DNA from: JBBQSF01 sp038214085
GTDB taxonomy: Bacteria > Bacteroidota > Bacteroidia > Bacteroidales > CG2-30-32-10
Assembly (NCBI GenBank): GCA_038214085.1
Contig: JBBQSF010000005.1
Coordinates: forward strand, 1 to 49,883
DNA: 49,883 bases
Direction: 5' to 3'
The position numbers and the translations under genes are program-made. Each line of letters starts with the position of its first letter. The stretch's first letter is position 1. This document shows, piece by piece, positions 25,000 through 33,603 of this stretch. The notes under the pieces are model-generated. The model was given only the letters and a program-made list of their open reading frames with translations. It was not told the origin of the DNA and ran no database searches.

Positions 25000-26471
25000 T
25001 AAGCCCTTGCAAAAATTACCCTTTGGCTTGAGTGATTTCCTGAGAAAATACATTTACCTTCTTCCTTAGGATTGTTTAATGGAATACACCGGATGGTTGC
25101 TTTAGTAGCATTTTTTATTGCTTCTTCAGTTTCTCCTGTACCATCCCAGTGTGCAGAAACAAATCCACCCTTATTTTCTATTAAATCAACAAATTCATCC
25201 CATGTATTGGCTTTATTGGTATTGTTTTCCCTGAATGAAAGTGCTTTTTGATATAGGTTATCTTGAATGAGTTTTAATAAGTTTTCAATTTTAGTTTCAA
25301 TATCTGTTAACTGATAAACCGATTTTTCCAAAGTATCTCTTCTTGCTACCTCAACAGTGTTTTGTTCTAGATCTCTCGGACCTATTGCAATCCGGATAGG
25401 AACCCCCTTAAATTCATATTCGGCAAATTTCCAGCCGGGTTTTTGTGTATCACGGTTATCGTATTTTACGGATATCCCTTTGCTCTCAAGTTTTTTCTTG
25501 ATAGGCAGAACTTTTTCAGTAATTTGATCGAGTTGTTCTTGATTTTTGTAAATAGGAACAATAACAACCTGAATAGGTGCAAGATTCGGCGGCAGAACCA
25601 AACCGTTGTCATCAGAATGTGCCATAATTAAAGCACCGATTAATCTTGTGGATACACCCCATGAAGTAGCCCAAACATATTCAAGTCCACCTTCTTTGGT
25701 TGCATATTTTACATCAAATGCTTTAGCGAAATTCTGTCCTAAAAAATGGGACGTTCCTGCCTGTAATGCCTTCCCATCTTGCATAAGTGCTTCAATACAA
25801 TATGTTTCCAGTGCTCCTGCGAATCGTTCGTTTTCTGATTTAACCCCTTTTAAAACGGGTAAAGCCATCCATTTTTCAGCAAATTCGGAGTAAATATCTA
25901 GCATTTTAGTTGTTTCCTCTAATGCTTCTTCTTTGGTTGCATGAGCGGTATGTCCTTCCTGCCATAAAAACTCGGCAGTACGAAGAAATAATCGGGTGCG
26001 CATTTCCCATCTTACTACATTCGCCCATTGATTAATAAGTATCGGAAGATCCCGATACGATTGTATCCAGTTTCGATAAGAATCCCAAATAATTGTTTCT
26101 GAAGTTGGGCGTACAATTAATTCCTCCTCAAGCTTAGCAGATTCATCCACAACAACACCTTTGCCGTCAGGAGAGGCTTTTAGCCGGTAATGTGTTACTA
26201 TTGCACATTCTTTAGCAAATCCTTCCACATGTGAAGCTTCTTTGCTAAAAAAAGATTTTGGTATGAAAATTGGAAAATAGGCATTACTATGTCCGCTATC
26301 CTTAAACATTTTATCCAAAGCACTTTGCATTTTTTCCCAAATGGCATAACCATAAGGTTTTATAATCATACATCCTCTCACAGCAGAGTTTTCAGCAAGA
26401 TCTGCTTTGATAACAAGGTCGTTATACCATTGAGAATAATTTTCGTTTCGGGTGGAAAAATCTTTAGCCAT
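24996..26471 (-). CDS. proS: Proline-tRNA ligase, archaeal/eukaryotic-type
   Basis: Charges tRNA-Pro with proline. The 491-aa protein is the short class II type without the bacterial INS editing insertion. Class II motifs are present: motif 2 region WANVVRWEMRTRLFLRTAEF and motif 3 region GVSTRLIGALIMAHSDDNGL. The anticodon-binding domain and C-terminal zinc-like domain end in ARAY, as in archaeal-type ProRS. An open frame continues 39 codons upstream to 26588, but that part is hydrophobic and overlaps the promoter; MAKDFSTRNENYSQWYNDLV at 26471 is the conserved start. This ProRS type is usual in Bacteroidota. Confidence 0.95.
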   Translation of the reverse strand: MAKDFSTRNENYSQWYNDLVIKADLAENSAVRGCMIIKPYGYAIWEKMQSALDKMFKDSGHSNAYFPIFIPKSFFSKEASHVEGFAKECAIVTHYRLKASPDGKGVVVDESAKLEEELIVRPTSETIIWDSYRNWIQSYRDLPILINQWANVVRWEMRTRLFLRTAEFLWQEGHTAHATKEEALEETTKMLDIYSEFAEKWMALPVLKGVKSENERFAGALETYCIEALMQDGKALQAGTSHFLGQNFAKAFDVKYATKEGGLEYVWATSWGVSTRLIGALIMAHSDDNGLVLPPNLAPIQVVIVPIYKNQEQLDQITEKVLPIKKKLESKGISVKYDNRDTQKPGWKFAEYEFKGVPIRIAIGPRDLEQNTVEVARRDTLEKSVYQLTDIETKIENLLKLIQDNLYQKALSFRENNTNKANTWDEFVDLIENKGGFVSAHWDGTGETEEAIKNATKATIRCIPLNNPKEEGKCIFSGNHSSQRVIFARAY

Positions 26472-26520
26472 AAATAAGTTTGGTATGATATTTGTAAAAA
26501 TTTTGTTGCTTATTGCAGTG

Positions 26521-26554
26521 CAAATATAAATACAATTATGAAAAACAATTACAA
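26521..26554 (-). promoter_or_regulatory. Promoter for proS
   Basis: On the minus strand the -7 box TATATTTG (26521-26528) is an exact TAnnTTTG match. TTG trinucleotides lie 17 and 23 nt upstream (26546-26548 and 26552-26554) as -33 candidates. Confidence 0.6.
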
Positions 26555-26591
26555 TATAAATAAATCCTCTAATAATAAGGAGAAACATGCA

Positions 26592-28400
26592 ATGAAAACT
26601 ATCGTTTATTTAACCGCAGCACTGGCCTTTATCCTTTCGGCTTGTGGTACTACGTACCAATCGAGGTCAGTTTATGATGATGTGTATTATTCAAAAAAAG
26701 ATGCCGGAACTACTTCTGTTAGTTCTACTTCTGTAACCAATAAAACAGAAAACGTGAAACCGGAGGATTATACAAAAACAATTGATAATTCTTCAACCGA
26801 AGCAATCAATAATTCAGAAAGCAATGCTGAATATGCTTATGATACTACTTACACTAAAGAGAGTGCCGGAGGCGACCAGAAATTGGCTTATTCAAATACC
26901 GAAACTTATTATGATGATCAAGGCAATTCTTACGTAACAAATAATTATTATGCCGATGATTATTATGATTATGAATATTCAAGCCGTTTAAGAAGGTTTC
27001 ATAGCCCATATTATAATGATTACGGTTATTACAACAGTTATTACACTAACTATTACTGGTACACCTACGATCCTTGGTTATGGGGTGTAAGCATTTATAC
27101 TGGGTCACCATGTTGGTATGGCAATTCCTATTACTGGGATCCTTACTGGGGTGGTGGTTATTATCACAACTGGGGCTGGGGAAATAATCCTTACTGGGCC
27201 TGGGGTGGTTACGGATACGGTTACGGATACGGCAATGGTTATGGCTACAATCCATGGTATAATGGTTATGGAAATGGCTACAATAATGGATATTGGAATG
27301 GGTATAATGATGGTTACTGGGATGGTTATTATTCAGGAACTAACGACAATTATTACAACAGTTATGATAACAATTCATATTTCTACGGCCCTCGTACCGA
27401 TGCTTTCTCTTCAACATCAAATGGAACCAGCAATGGAATTACTTTCGGTGATAAATTCGAACTTGCAGCAGTTGAGGGAGTTAAAAATCCCAAAAACAAT
27501 AGTATAAGTACTTCAACTTTAACAACTTCAGATGTGGTTACTCCTAAATCAGGAACTTTAAACACAAATTCAACTGCAACAACATTAACTGCTACTGGTG
27601 TTAAAGGAAATGCCACTTCAACTGAAAGCGTTACAATAGGTGCAAATACCGGTCAGGTAAAGGGTTCTTCTATAGGTACAGCATCCCAAACAACTACAGG
27701 TGTAAAAGGCAGCGGAACTGCAACTGAAAATGTATCTTCTGGTGCAACCTCAGGTCAGGTTAAAGGAGGGAATTCAACATTAAATAATTCTAGCACCATA
27801 GGTGAAGTTAAAAATACAACTGTTCCCCAAGTCAAACCAAAAACAACATCCAATACTGTTCCTCAGTATTCTCTGCCAAAACCTGGTAACAATCTGAATA
27901 CTCAGGATAAACCTAAAACAAATACTTCAACTGGAAATCAACAGTATACTGCTCCTAAAAATACAGTTACACAGCAAGATGTTAAACCTAAAACATCTGG
28001 TACTACAAATCAATATACAGTACCAAAACAGTCTCAGAGTACTAATCCTAAGACATATACATCTCCAACTTATACTGAGCCAAAATCAAATCAGTATTAT
28101 TCAAAACCAAAGACTTATACTAATCCAACCAATACAACACCTAAGTCAACTACTTCACCACAAAGCTATACTTCGCCTAAATCATCAGGAGGAACCAATA
28201 GCTACACTTCTCCTAGCAACAGCACACCTAAAAGTTCAGGAAATTCTGGTTCGAATAATTACAGCACTCCAAAAAGTTCGGGAAGTAACTCCTATTCAAC
28301 TCCTAAGAGTTCAGGCAGTAATTCTTATTCAACTCCAAAGAGTTCCGGAAGTTCTGGAAAGAGTGGTTCGTCAAGTGGAAGTTATGGAAAGAAAAAATAA
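26592..28400 (+). CDS. Low-complexity Tyr/Gly-rich then Ser/Thr/Pro-rich lipoprotein
   Basis: A 602-aa lipoprotein from ATG 26592 with lipobox LSAC (Cys near residue 18). In order it shows an acidic/Ser/Thr region, a Tyr/Trp/Gly/Asn-rich middle (about 130-260; YGYGYGYGNGYG), imperfect 25-residue repeats around GVKGN and GQVKG (about 330-400), and a long Pro/Lys/Ser/Thr tail ending in tandem YSTPKSSGSNS units. No catalytic domain is recognised. Composition suggests a disordered, possibly adhesive or structural envelope protein. The frame is open from 26538, but the signal peptide fits only the 26592 start, which has a purine-rich AAGGAGAAA site upstream. The FadL-like gene follows after 19 nt. 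Confidence 0.75.
   Translation: MKTIVYLTAALAFILSACGTTYQSRSVYDDVYYSKKDAGTTSVSSTSVTNKTENVKPEDYTKTIDNSSTEAINNSESNAEYAYDTTYTKESAGGDQKLAYSNTETYYDDQGNSYVTNNYYADDYYDYEYSSRLRRFHSPYYNDYGYYNSYYTNYYWYTYDPWLWGVSIYTGSPCWYGNSYYWDPYWGGGYYHNWGWGNNPYWAWGGYGYGYGYGNGYGYNPWYNGYGNGYNNGYWNGYNDGYWDGYYSGTNDNYYNSYDNNSYFYGPRTDAFSSTSNGTSNGITFGDKFELAAVEGVKNPKNNSISTSTLTTSDVVTPKSGTLNTNSTATTLTATGVKGNATSTESVTIGANTGQVKGSSIGTASQTTTGVKGSGTATENVSSGATSGQVKGGNSTLNNSSTIGEVKNTTVPQVKPKTTSNTVPQYSLPKPGNNLNTQDKPKTNTSTGNQQYTAPKNTVTQQDVKPKTSGTTNQYTVPKQSQSTNPKTYTSPTYTEPKSNQYYSKPKTYTNPTNTTPKSTTSPQSYTSPKSSGGTNSYTSPSNSTPKSSGNSGSNNYSTPKSSGSNSYSTPKSSGSNSYSTPKSSGSSGKSGSSSGSYGKKK
28260..28358 (+). repeat. 33-bp in-frame tandem repeat in the lipoprotein tail
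   Basis: Three consecutive 33-bp units start at 28260, 28293 and 28326. Each encodes an 11-residue unit like YSTPKSSGSNS. Diverged versions extend upstream. Coding, not regulatory. Confidence 0.75.
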
Positions 28401-28419
28401 TTATTAATAATACAAAGTC

Positions 28420-29862
28420 ATGAAAAAGTTAAAATTAATATCAACTTTTATAGGATTGTTTTGCTCTGGGGTTTTGTTTGCTCAGAATGAAGTAGATGCC
28501 CTCAGATATTCGATGATCAATTTCGGAGGAACAGCCAGGTATTCTGCAATGTCCGGAGCTTATGGAGCTGTAGGAGCTGATTTCTCGTCCATTTCATTGA
28601 ATCCTGCAGGTATTGCACTTTACCGGAAAAATGAATTTACCTTGTCTCCTTCAGTTTATACCGGAAAAACAGAATCAACCTACAATGGTAAAGATATTAC
28701 CGACAGTAAATACAATTTTAATATTAGCAATTTCGGATTGGTTTATACATTTACTGGTGCCGAAAAAGAAACAGGCTGGAAAAGTGCAAACTTCGGATTC
28801 GGAGTGAATCGATATAATAACTTTCACAATCGCATAAGTATTGAAGGCGATAACAACAAAAATTCAATTCTTGACTTGTATCTGGATGGTGCTCAGGGAT
28901 ATACTCCAGCTAATCTGGATCCATTTGGCTCAATGCTCGCTTTTGATGCTGGCCTTATTGATACACTTAACGGGAATGATATCAGTTACAGCAGTGTGTT
29001 TTATGGTGGTGGAATGAGGCAATTAAAAACAATTGAAACCCGCGGAGCAATGCAAGAAATGGTTTTTTCAGTTGGAGGAAATTATAGTGATAAGTTTTAT
29101 ATCGGTGGTACTTTCGGATTCCCTTTTGTAAGATATGTTGAATCAACTACTTATAGGGAAACCGATATTACTGATACAGTTGCAAATATCAAGTCTTTTA
29201 CTATAAATGAAGATTTATCCACTACTGGATCTGGATTCAATTTCAAACTTGGATTGATATATAAACCAACCGATTGGGTTCGTATTGGTGCGGCTGTTCA
29301 TACACCAACTTTCTTTGCTTTACACGACGAATGGTCGAAAAATATTTCTGCGGTTTATGAAACCGGACCCAAAGGTTCTGCTGATTCTCCAAATGGGTTA
29401 TTTGATTATGAACTTACTACTCCGATGCGTGCAATAGGGAGCGTTGCTTTTGTTATAAAAGGTTATGGAATAATTAGTGCAGATTACGAATTTGTTGATT
29501 ATTCCGAAGCTAGGCTGAGATCAAAGCAGTACAAATACTTTGATGAAAACAATAGTATCCAGGAAAAATACACAGCCCAGCATAATATTCGTTTAGGCGC
29601 TGAAGCAGCACTTGGAATGATCAGTTTAAGAGGCGGAGTTGCAATGTACGGAAATCCATACAAATCAGGAGTAAATGACGGAGCCAGAATGTTTTATTCT
29701 GGAGGTATAGGCTTTCTTGATAATGGATATTTTTTGGATTTGGCTTATGTTTATGGTTCTTCATCCGAAAATTACTACCTATATGATCCTGCACTTGTTA
29801 ATGCAGCAAGCACAAAAAAAACTACCCATAACGTAGTATTAACAATGGGCTTTAAGTTTTAA
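28420..29862 (+). CDS. FadL/OmpP1-like outer-membrane transport protein
   Basis: 480-aa predicted 14-strand beta-barrel. The signal peptide is about 1-21 (VLFAQ). It begins NEVDALRYS..FGGTARYSAMSGAYGAVGADFSSISLNPAGIALYRKNEF, where the GGTAR..AMGGA..A..NPAG pattern is the FadL-family hatch/N-terminal signature. The C terminus ends TTHNVVLTMGFKF, the aromatic-terminated last strand. Members carry hydrophobic small molecules across the outer membrane; Bacteroidota versions are often called hemin receptors without proof. Probably co-transcribed with the preceding lipoprotein and ended by a strong terminator. Confidence 0.85.
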   Translation: MKKLKLISTFIGLFCSGVLFAQNEVDALRYSMINFGGTARYSAMSGAYGAVGADFSSISLNPAGIALYRKNEFTLSPSVYTGKTESTYNGKDITDSKYNFNISNFGLVYTFTGAEKETGWKSANFGFGVNRYNNFHNRISIEGDNNKNSILDLYLDGAQGYTPANLDPFGSMLAFDAGLIDTLNGNDISYSSVFYGGGMRQLKTIETRGAMQEMVFSVGGNYSDKFYIGGTFGFPFVRYVESTTYRETDITDTVANIKSFTINEDLSTTGSGFNFKLGLIYKPTDWVRIGAAVHTPTFFALHDEWSKNISAVYETGPKGSADSPNGLFDYELTTPMRAIGSVAFVIKGYGIISADYEFVDYSEARLRSKQYKYFDENNSIQEKYTAQHNIRLGAEAALGMISLRGGVAMYGNPYKSGVNDGARMFYSGGIGFLDNGYFLDLAYVYGSSSENYYLYDPALVNAASTKKTTHNVVLTMGFKF

Positions 29863-29881
29863 ACAAACAATTTTATTTGTT

Positions 29882-29914
29882 AAGCCGGATTAGATATAGT
29901 CCGGCTTTTTTTTT
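29882..29914 (+). terminator. Rho-independent terminator after the FadL-like gene
   Basis: AAGCCGGA (29882-29889) pairs perfectly with TCCGGCTT (29900-29907), followed by an unbroken T-run. It lies between convergent genes. Confidence 0.9.
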
Positions 29915-31409
29915 ATTGAAGCCGGTTTAATCCTGCTTTGGCTTTTTGATTAATGCTCGATTTGTATTCAGTATTTTTCATCTGCGTACAAAGCTTATAA
30001 TAATATTTTGCTAAGGTTTTGTTTTTCTTGTTTTCATAAATCATTCCTAAATGCAGTGCGGCATTGGCAGCAAAATAAAATGTAAATGCAGAACCGTTTT
30101 TAACGGTTAATTCATAATAAGGAATAGCCGATTCATCCTTTTCCCATTCATCATATATTCTTCCAACTCTGTATGTGTATTCAAGGTAATCTTTTGTAGA
30201 TATGCAGAACTCACTTGGTTTTTTTTCAAGTAAAGTATTCATTGCATTTTGATAATAACCCCCATCGGATAAGAGGCGGGCTTTTAATAAAATAACATTG
30301 GGTATAGTGTTGCTTTTGGCTTCAGCCATTGCCTGTTTGTCTTCGTCAACCACACTGCTGCCCAGCGTAATGGCATACGCAATTTTTTCCTTGTATTTGG
30401 AGCTGTTGTTATTTATAAGGTAATACCATGCGATTTTCTGATATGCGGCCTTTATATAATTCTGGCCCTTAAAATTGAGAATAAATGAATAGAGGTATTT
30501 ATAGGAATCATCATCTTGTTTGTTAAGTTTAGCAACGCCAAGGATATAATCAAGATAATAAAACTTAAAATATTCATCTCCATCGGGGCGGTTTTCTAAT
30601 ATTTCAATCGCTTTATCTGTTTTGCCTGTTTTCATTGCAATACTGGCTGCAGCATAAGAGATTAAGGGACTTTCTGTGAGCAACTCAGCGAATTCAGGAT
30701 CGTTAAGGTATTTTGCCATCACAAGAGCTTCTTCTTTGTTGCTCTGAAGGTTAAGTTGAATAAAAGTAAGGAAGAATAAACTTTCTGTTTTCAAATAATT
30801 GTATTCATCATTTGAAATGGAAGTTTTTAATACTAGGCTAAGCTCATTAACTCCTTGATTGATAGTGCCAGTTATTCCAATTAGTTTTTTTACCCATTCG
30901 TAATCATCAGGTATAGTGCCGATTATTGAATGCAAGAGCCCAAGTCCTTTTAAGTTAGGAATGAAATCAGGATAAGTTTTTTTGTTTAAATTTAGAAGGT
31001 CGTAAGCTTTATTTATTTCGCTAACTGCAGTTAGATACTCTTTGAATTTCATTCGCGCAAAGGCCCAGTGAAGGTTGATTTCTGCTTTACAGTAATCTTT
31101 GTAAGGCGACTTTTCCTTTGCATTTTCAAATTTTGCAATTCTGATGTCCTTATTGTTTTTAACTGTACTGAAAAGTGAAGCATCTTCTCCAATTACTAGG
31201 GATAAAAAATCGATGTAATCTTCTATGTAATAAGGAATTAGATTGTCCGGATTTTTTATTTTTTCAGAGGCAATTAATTTTTTCCCTTCAACAAATTTAA
31301 GGCAGAGTATTTTTTGATAAGCATTTTTGCAATTTACATTAAAATCAAATTCGGAACCAAATGAGACCAATGAACTGAATGTAAAAAAAAATAAAAATAT
31401 ATTTTTCAT
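29913..31409 (-). CDS. Exported TPR-containing protein of unknown function
   Basis: 498 aa from the ATG at 31409, with a signal peptide (MKNIFLFFFTFSSLVSFG). The rest is almost wholly alpha-helical with TPR-like pairs (AEINLHWAFARMKFKEYLTAVSEI split for description; TGKTDKAIEILENRPDGDEY; NAALHLGMIYENKKNKTLAKYYYKL). No enzymatic motif is seen. The frame stays open to 31607, but the extra 66 codons cross a terminator hairpin and antisense zinc-ribbon codons, so that start is rejected. Probably an envelope scaffolding protein (inference). Confidence 0.78.
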   Translation of the reverse strand: MKNIFLFFFTFSSLVSFGSEFDFNVNCKNAYQKILCLKFVEGKKLIASEKIKNPDNLIPYYIEDYIDFLSLVIGEDASLFSTVKNNKDIRIAKFENAKEKSPYKDYCKAEINLHWAFARMKFKEYLTAVSEINKAYDLLNLNKKTYPDFIPNLKGLGLLHSIIGTIPDDYEWVKKLIGITGTINQGVNELSLVLKTSISNDEYNYLKTESLFFLTFIQLNLQSNKEEALVMAKYLNDPEFAELLTESPLISYAAASIAMKTGKTDKAIEILENRPDGDEYFKFYYLDYILGVAKLNKQDDDSYKYLYSFILNFKGQNYIKAAYQKIAWYYLINNNSSKYKEKIAYAITLGSSVVDEDKQAMAEAKSNTIPNVILLKARLLSDGGYYQNAMNTLLEKKPSEFCISTKDYLEYTYRVGRIYDEWEKDESAIPYYELTVKNGSAFTFYFAANAALHLGMIYENKKNKTLAKYYYKLCTQMKNTEYKSSINQKAKAGLNRLQ

Positions 31410-31421
31410 TTGTAATCTACG

Positions 31422-31451
31422 GAAAATAAAAAGAGGGGAAACTTCCCCTCT
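31422..31451 (-). terminator. Rho-independent terminator of the nif3/zinc-ribbon operon
   Basis: A perfect AGAGGGGAA / TTCCCCTCT stem (31432-31440 and 31443-31451) is followed, in the minus direction, by a T-rich run. It sits 10 nt past the zinc-ribbon stop. Confidence 0.85.
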
Positions 31452-31461
31452 GTATTCGAAA

Positions 31462-32376
31462 TTAATTTTTTTCAGCAATATCGTGATCAACCAATATACG
31501 CCCACAGTATTCGCAAACAATAATTTTTTTGTGAAGACGAATATCCAACTGACGTTGAGGGGGAATTTTATTAAAACATCCTCCACAAGCATCACGTTCA
31601 ACCACAACTACGGCTAATCCATTGCGTGCATTTTTGCGTATTTTCTGATAGGCTGTAAGAAGGCGATCTTCGATGATAAGTTGGTTCTCGGCAGATTTAT
31701 GAAGTAGATTTGTTTCCTCTTTTTCTGTTTCGGCAATAATATCATTCAGTTCGGATTTTTTTACTTCTAAATCTTTAATTTTTTCTTCCAGTATTTCGGT
31801 AGATTTTTGGACAAGTTCTTTCTTTAATTCGAGAGCGGCCTTAAATTCTTTTATACGCTTTTCGCAAAGTTGGATTTCGAGGTTTTGGAATTCAATTTCT
31901 TTAGAAAGAGAATCATATTCCCTGTTGTTCCGAACATTCATTTGCTGAGATTCGTATTTTTTAATCAGAACAAGGCAGTTTTTTTGCGCATTTTTCTTTT
32001 CAGTAATTGATTCTTCAAGCTGATTCGTCTCAGAACTTGAATTTTCAATGCGGGTTTGGATTCCAGCAATTTCATCTTCGAGATCCTGAACTTCGAGAGG
32101 CAACTCGCCACGTACTATACGAATTTTGTCAATTTGTGAATCAATAGTTTGTAGGCTGAATAAAGCAGATAATTTTTTTTCTATCGAAGCAATAACCTTA
32201 TCATCAGCCGATTCGGGAGTATCCTGTTTCGACTTGGAAGTTTTAACTGCTTTTTCCAATACTTCAACAACAGCTTCTTTTTTAGCAGTTTCTTTTTTTA
32301 CTGGCTCTTTCTTAGCAGTTTCTTTTTTTGCGGTCGTTTTTGCTTTTGCTACCGGTTTGGCTGGTGTTTTTGCCAT
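31462..32376 (-). CDS. C4-type zinc-ribbon coiled-coil protein with basic N-terminal tail
   Basis: 304 aa. Residues 1-60 form a Lys/Ala/Pro/Thr-rich histone-H1-like tail (KAKTTAKKETAKKEPVKKE). Next comes a long antiparallel coiled coil (about 70-235, including NNREYDSLSKEIE), then a zinc ribbon with two Cys pairs, CGGC and CEYC (about 262-290), and DHDIAEKN at the end. The core is the YbgI/Nif3-associated zf-RING_7/CdsZ-like family implicated in nucleic-acid or translation-related regulation. It lies 13 nt downstream of the Nif3-family gene, a pairing seen across many bacteria. The basic tail is an addition to the family core. Confidence 0.85.
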   Translation of the reverse strand: MAKTPAKPVAKAKTTAKKETAKKEPVKKETAKKEAVVEVLEKAVKTSKSKQDTPESADDKVIASIEKKLSALFSLQTIDSQIDKIRIVRGELPLEVQDLEDEIAGIQTRIENSSSETNQLEESITEKKNAQKNCLVLIKKYESQQMNVRNNREYDSLSKEIEFQNLEIQLCEKRIKEFKAALELKKELVQKSTEILEEKIKDLEVKKSELNDIIAETEKEETNLLHKSAENQLIIEDRLLTAYQKIRKNARNGLAVVVVERDACGGCFNKIPPQRQLDIRLHKKIIVCEYCGRILVDHDIAEKN

Positions 32377-32389
32377 GATATATCAGTTT

Positions 32390-33484
32390 TTAGAAATAAT
32401 TAATAGGGTTAGTGCTAATTTTTGAAATTCGGACTGCAAATTTAGGAAAATTTTTTATAAGTAAATCATGAATAATTTCTTTTGCATATTGTTCTGTTTC
32501 ATAATGACCTGCATCAATTAGCAGAATGCTTTTTTCAGCATCGAGAAACTGATGATATTTAACATCTGCAGTAATGAATGCATCAGCTTGTTTCCGTATG
32601 GCATCATTTATTAAAAAACTGCCGCCACCACCACAAACTGCTACTTTTTTTATTTTTTTATTTTTTATTGAAGTATGACGAATGGATTCGACATTCAATA
32701 CTTTTTTTACCTGATTTAAAAATTCATTGGGCGTAATTGGCTTTGCAAGATTGCCTATTATTCCTTCTCCTGCTTTGGTAAATTCATTTTCAATAGGATA
32801 AATATCATAGGCAACTTCTTCGTAGGGATGGCTTTTTAATAATGCAGAAATTACTTTGTTTTGTATAAAAGCAGGAAATATTGTTTCAATTCTGCTTTCC
32901 TTTTCAAAATGAAGTTCGTTTTTCTTTCCTACAAAGGGATTTGTGTTTTCTCCTGCTTTAAAAGTACCTGTGCCTTCAGTAATAAAACTGCATGAAGAAT
33001 AATTGCCGATATGTCCTACACCTGAATCAAATAGTGCTTTCCTAACCTTTTCGCTGTAATCTGCTGGACAAAAAGTAACCAGTTTCCGCAAAATATTTTT
33101 TTTTGGTTTAAGAAACTGCTGATCCTTAAGCCCGAATTTGTTAGCAAGCATGGTGTTCATTCCAAATTCTGCATTATCTAAATTGGTATGTGCAGCATAA
33201 ATAGAAATATTATTTTTAATGGCATTTTTAATAATTCTCCCTTGAGCAGTATTGAAAATAATTTTACTTATTGGGCTGAAAATTGTCGGGTGGTGCGAAA
33301 TCACAAGATTGCATTTCTGCATAATGGCTTCTTTTATAACATCTTCGGTTATGTCAATACTAACTAAGATTTTATTGATTTCACAATCTGGGTCTCCAAT
33401 AAGTATTCCAGTATTATCGTAATTTTCCTGCAAAGCAGAAGGGAAAAAAGACTCAAATAAAGTGTGAATTTCATGAAGAAGCAT
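32390..33484 (-). CDS. Nif3-like dinuclear metal-centre hexameric protein
   Basis: 364 aa, the long form with a PII-like insert domain between the two halves of the Nif3 fold. The metal-ligand motifs are CNLVISHHPTIF (near residues 54-65), HTNLDNA and, near the C terminus, LLIDAGHYETE. Annotated in places as GTP cyclohydrolase I type 2; the true substrate is not established for most members. First gene of a two-gene operon with the zinc-ribbon protein. An exact TAnnTTTG box lies just upstream. Confidence 0.92.
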   Translation of the reverse strand: MLLHEIHTLFESFFPSALQENYDNTGILIGDPDCEINKILVSIDITEDVIKEAIMQKCNLVISHHPTIFSPISKIIFNTAQGRIIKNAIKNNISIYAAHTNLDNAEFGMNTMLANKFGLKDQQFLKPKKNILRKLVTFCPADYSEKVRKALFDSGVGHIGNYSSCSFITEGTGTFKAGENTNPFVGKKNELHFEKESRIETIFPAFIQNKVISALLKSHPYEEVAYDIYPIENEFTKAGEGIIGNLAKPITPNEFLNQVKKVLNVESIRHTSIKNKKIKKVAVCGGGGSFLINDAIRKQADAFITADVKYHQFLDAEKSILLIDAGHYETEQYAKEIIHDLLIKNFPKFAVRISKISTNPINYF

Positions 33485-33506
33485 AAGCCGAATTTTTATT
33501 AAAATT

Positions 33507-33514
33507 CAAATATA
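33507..33514 (-). promoter_or_regulatory. -7 promoter box for the nif3/zinc-ribbon operon
   Basis: The minus strand reads TATATTTG, an exact TAnnTTTG match 22 nt before the Nif3 start codon. Confidence 0.55.
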
Positions 33515-33603
33515 CGCAAAATTGATTAAATTCTTTTTTAGTTTTTTATAGAAAACAATAACCATTTTGAAATTAAATCGTTTAATAAAGAAAAATATTT
33601 GCC

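Noticed and set aside
26472..26588. N-terminal extension of proS to 26588
   Set aside because: The extra 39 residues are hydrophobic, not family-like, and overlap the -7 box; the conserved protein starts at 26471.
31410..31607. N-terminal extension of the TPR protein to 31607
   Set aside because: It crosses a terminator hairpin and lies within zinc-ribbon coding sequence; the signal peptide begins at 31409.
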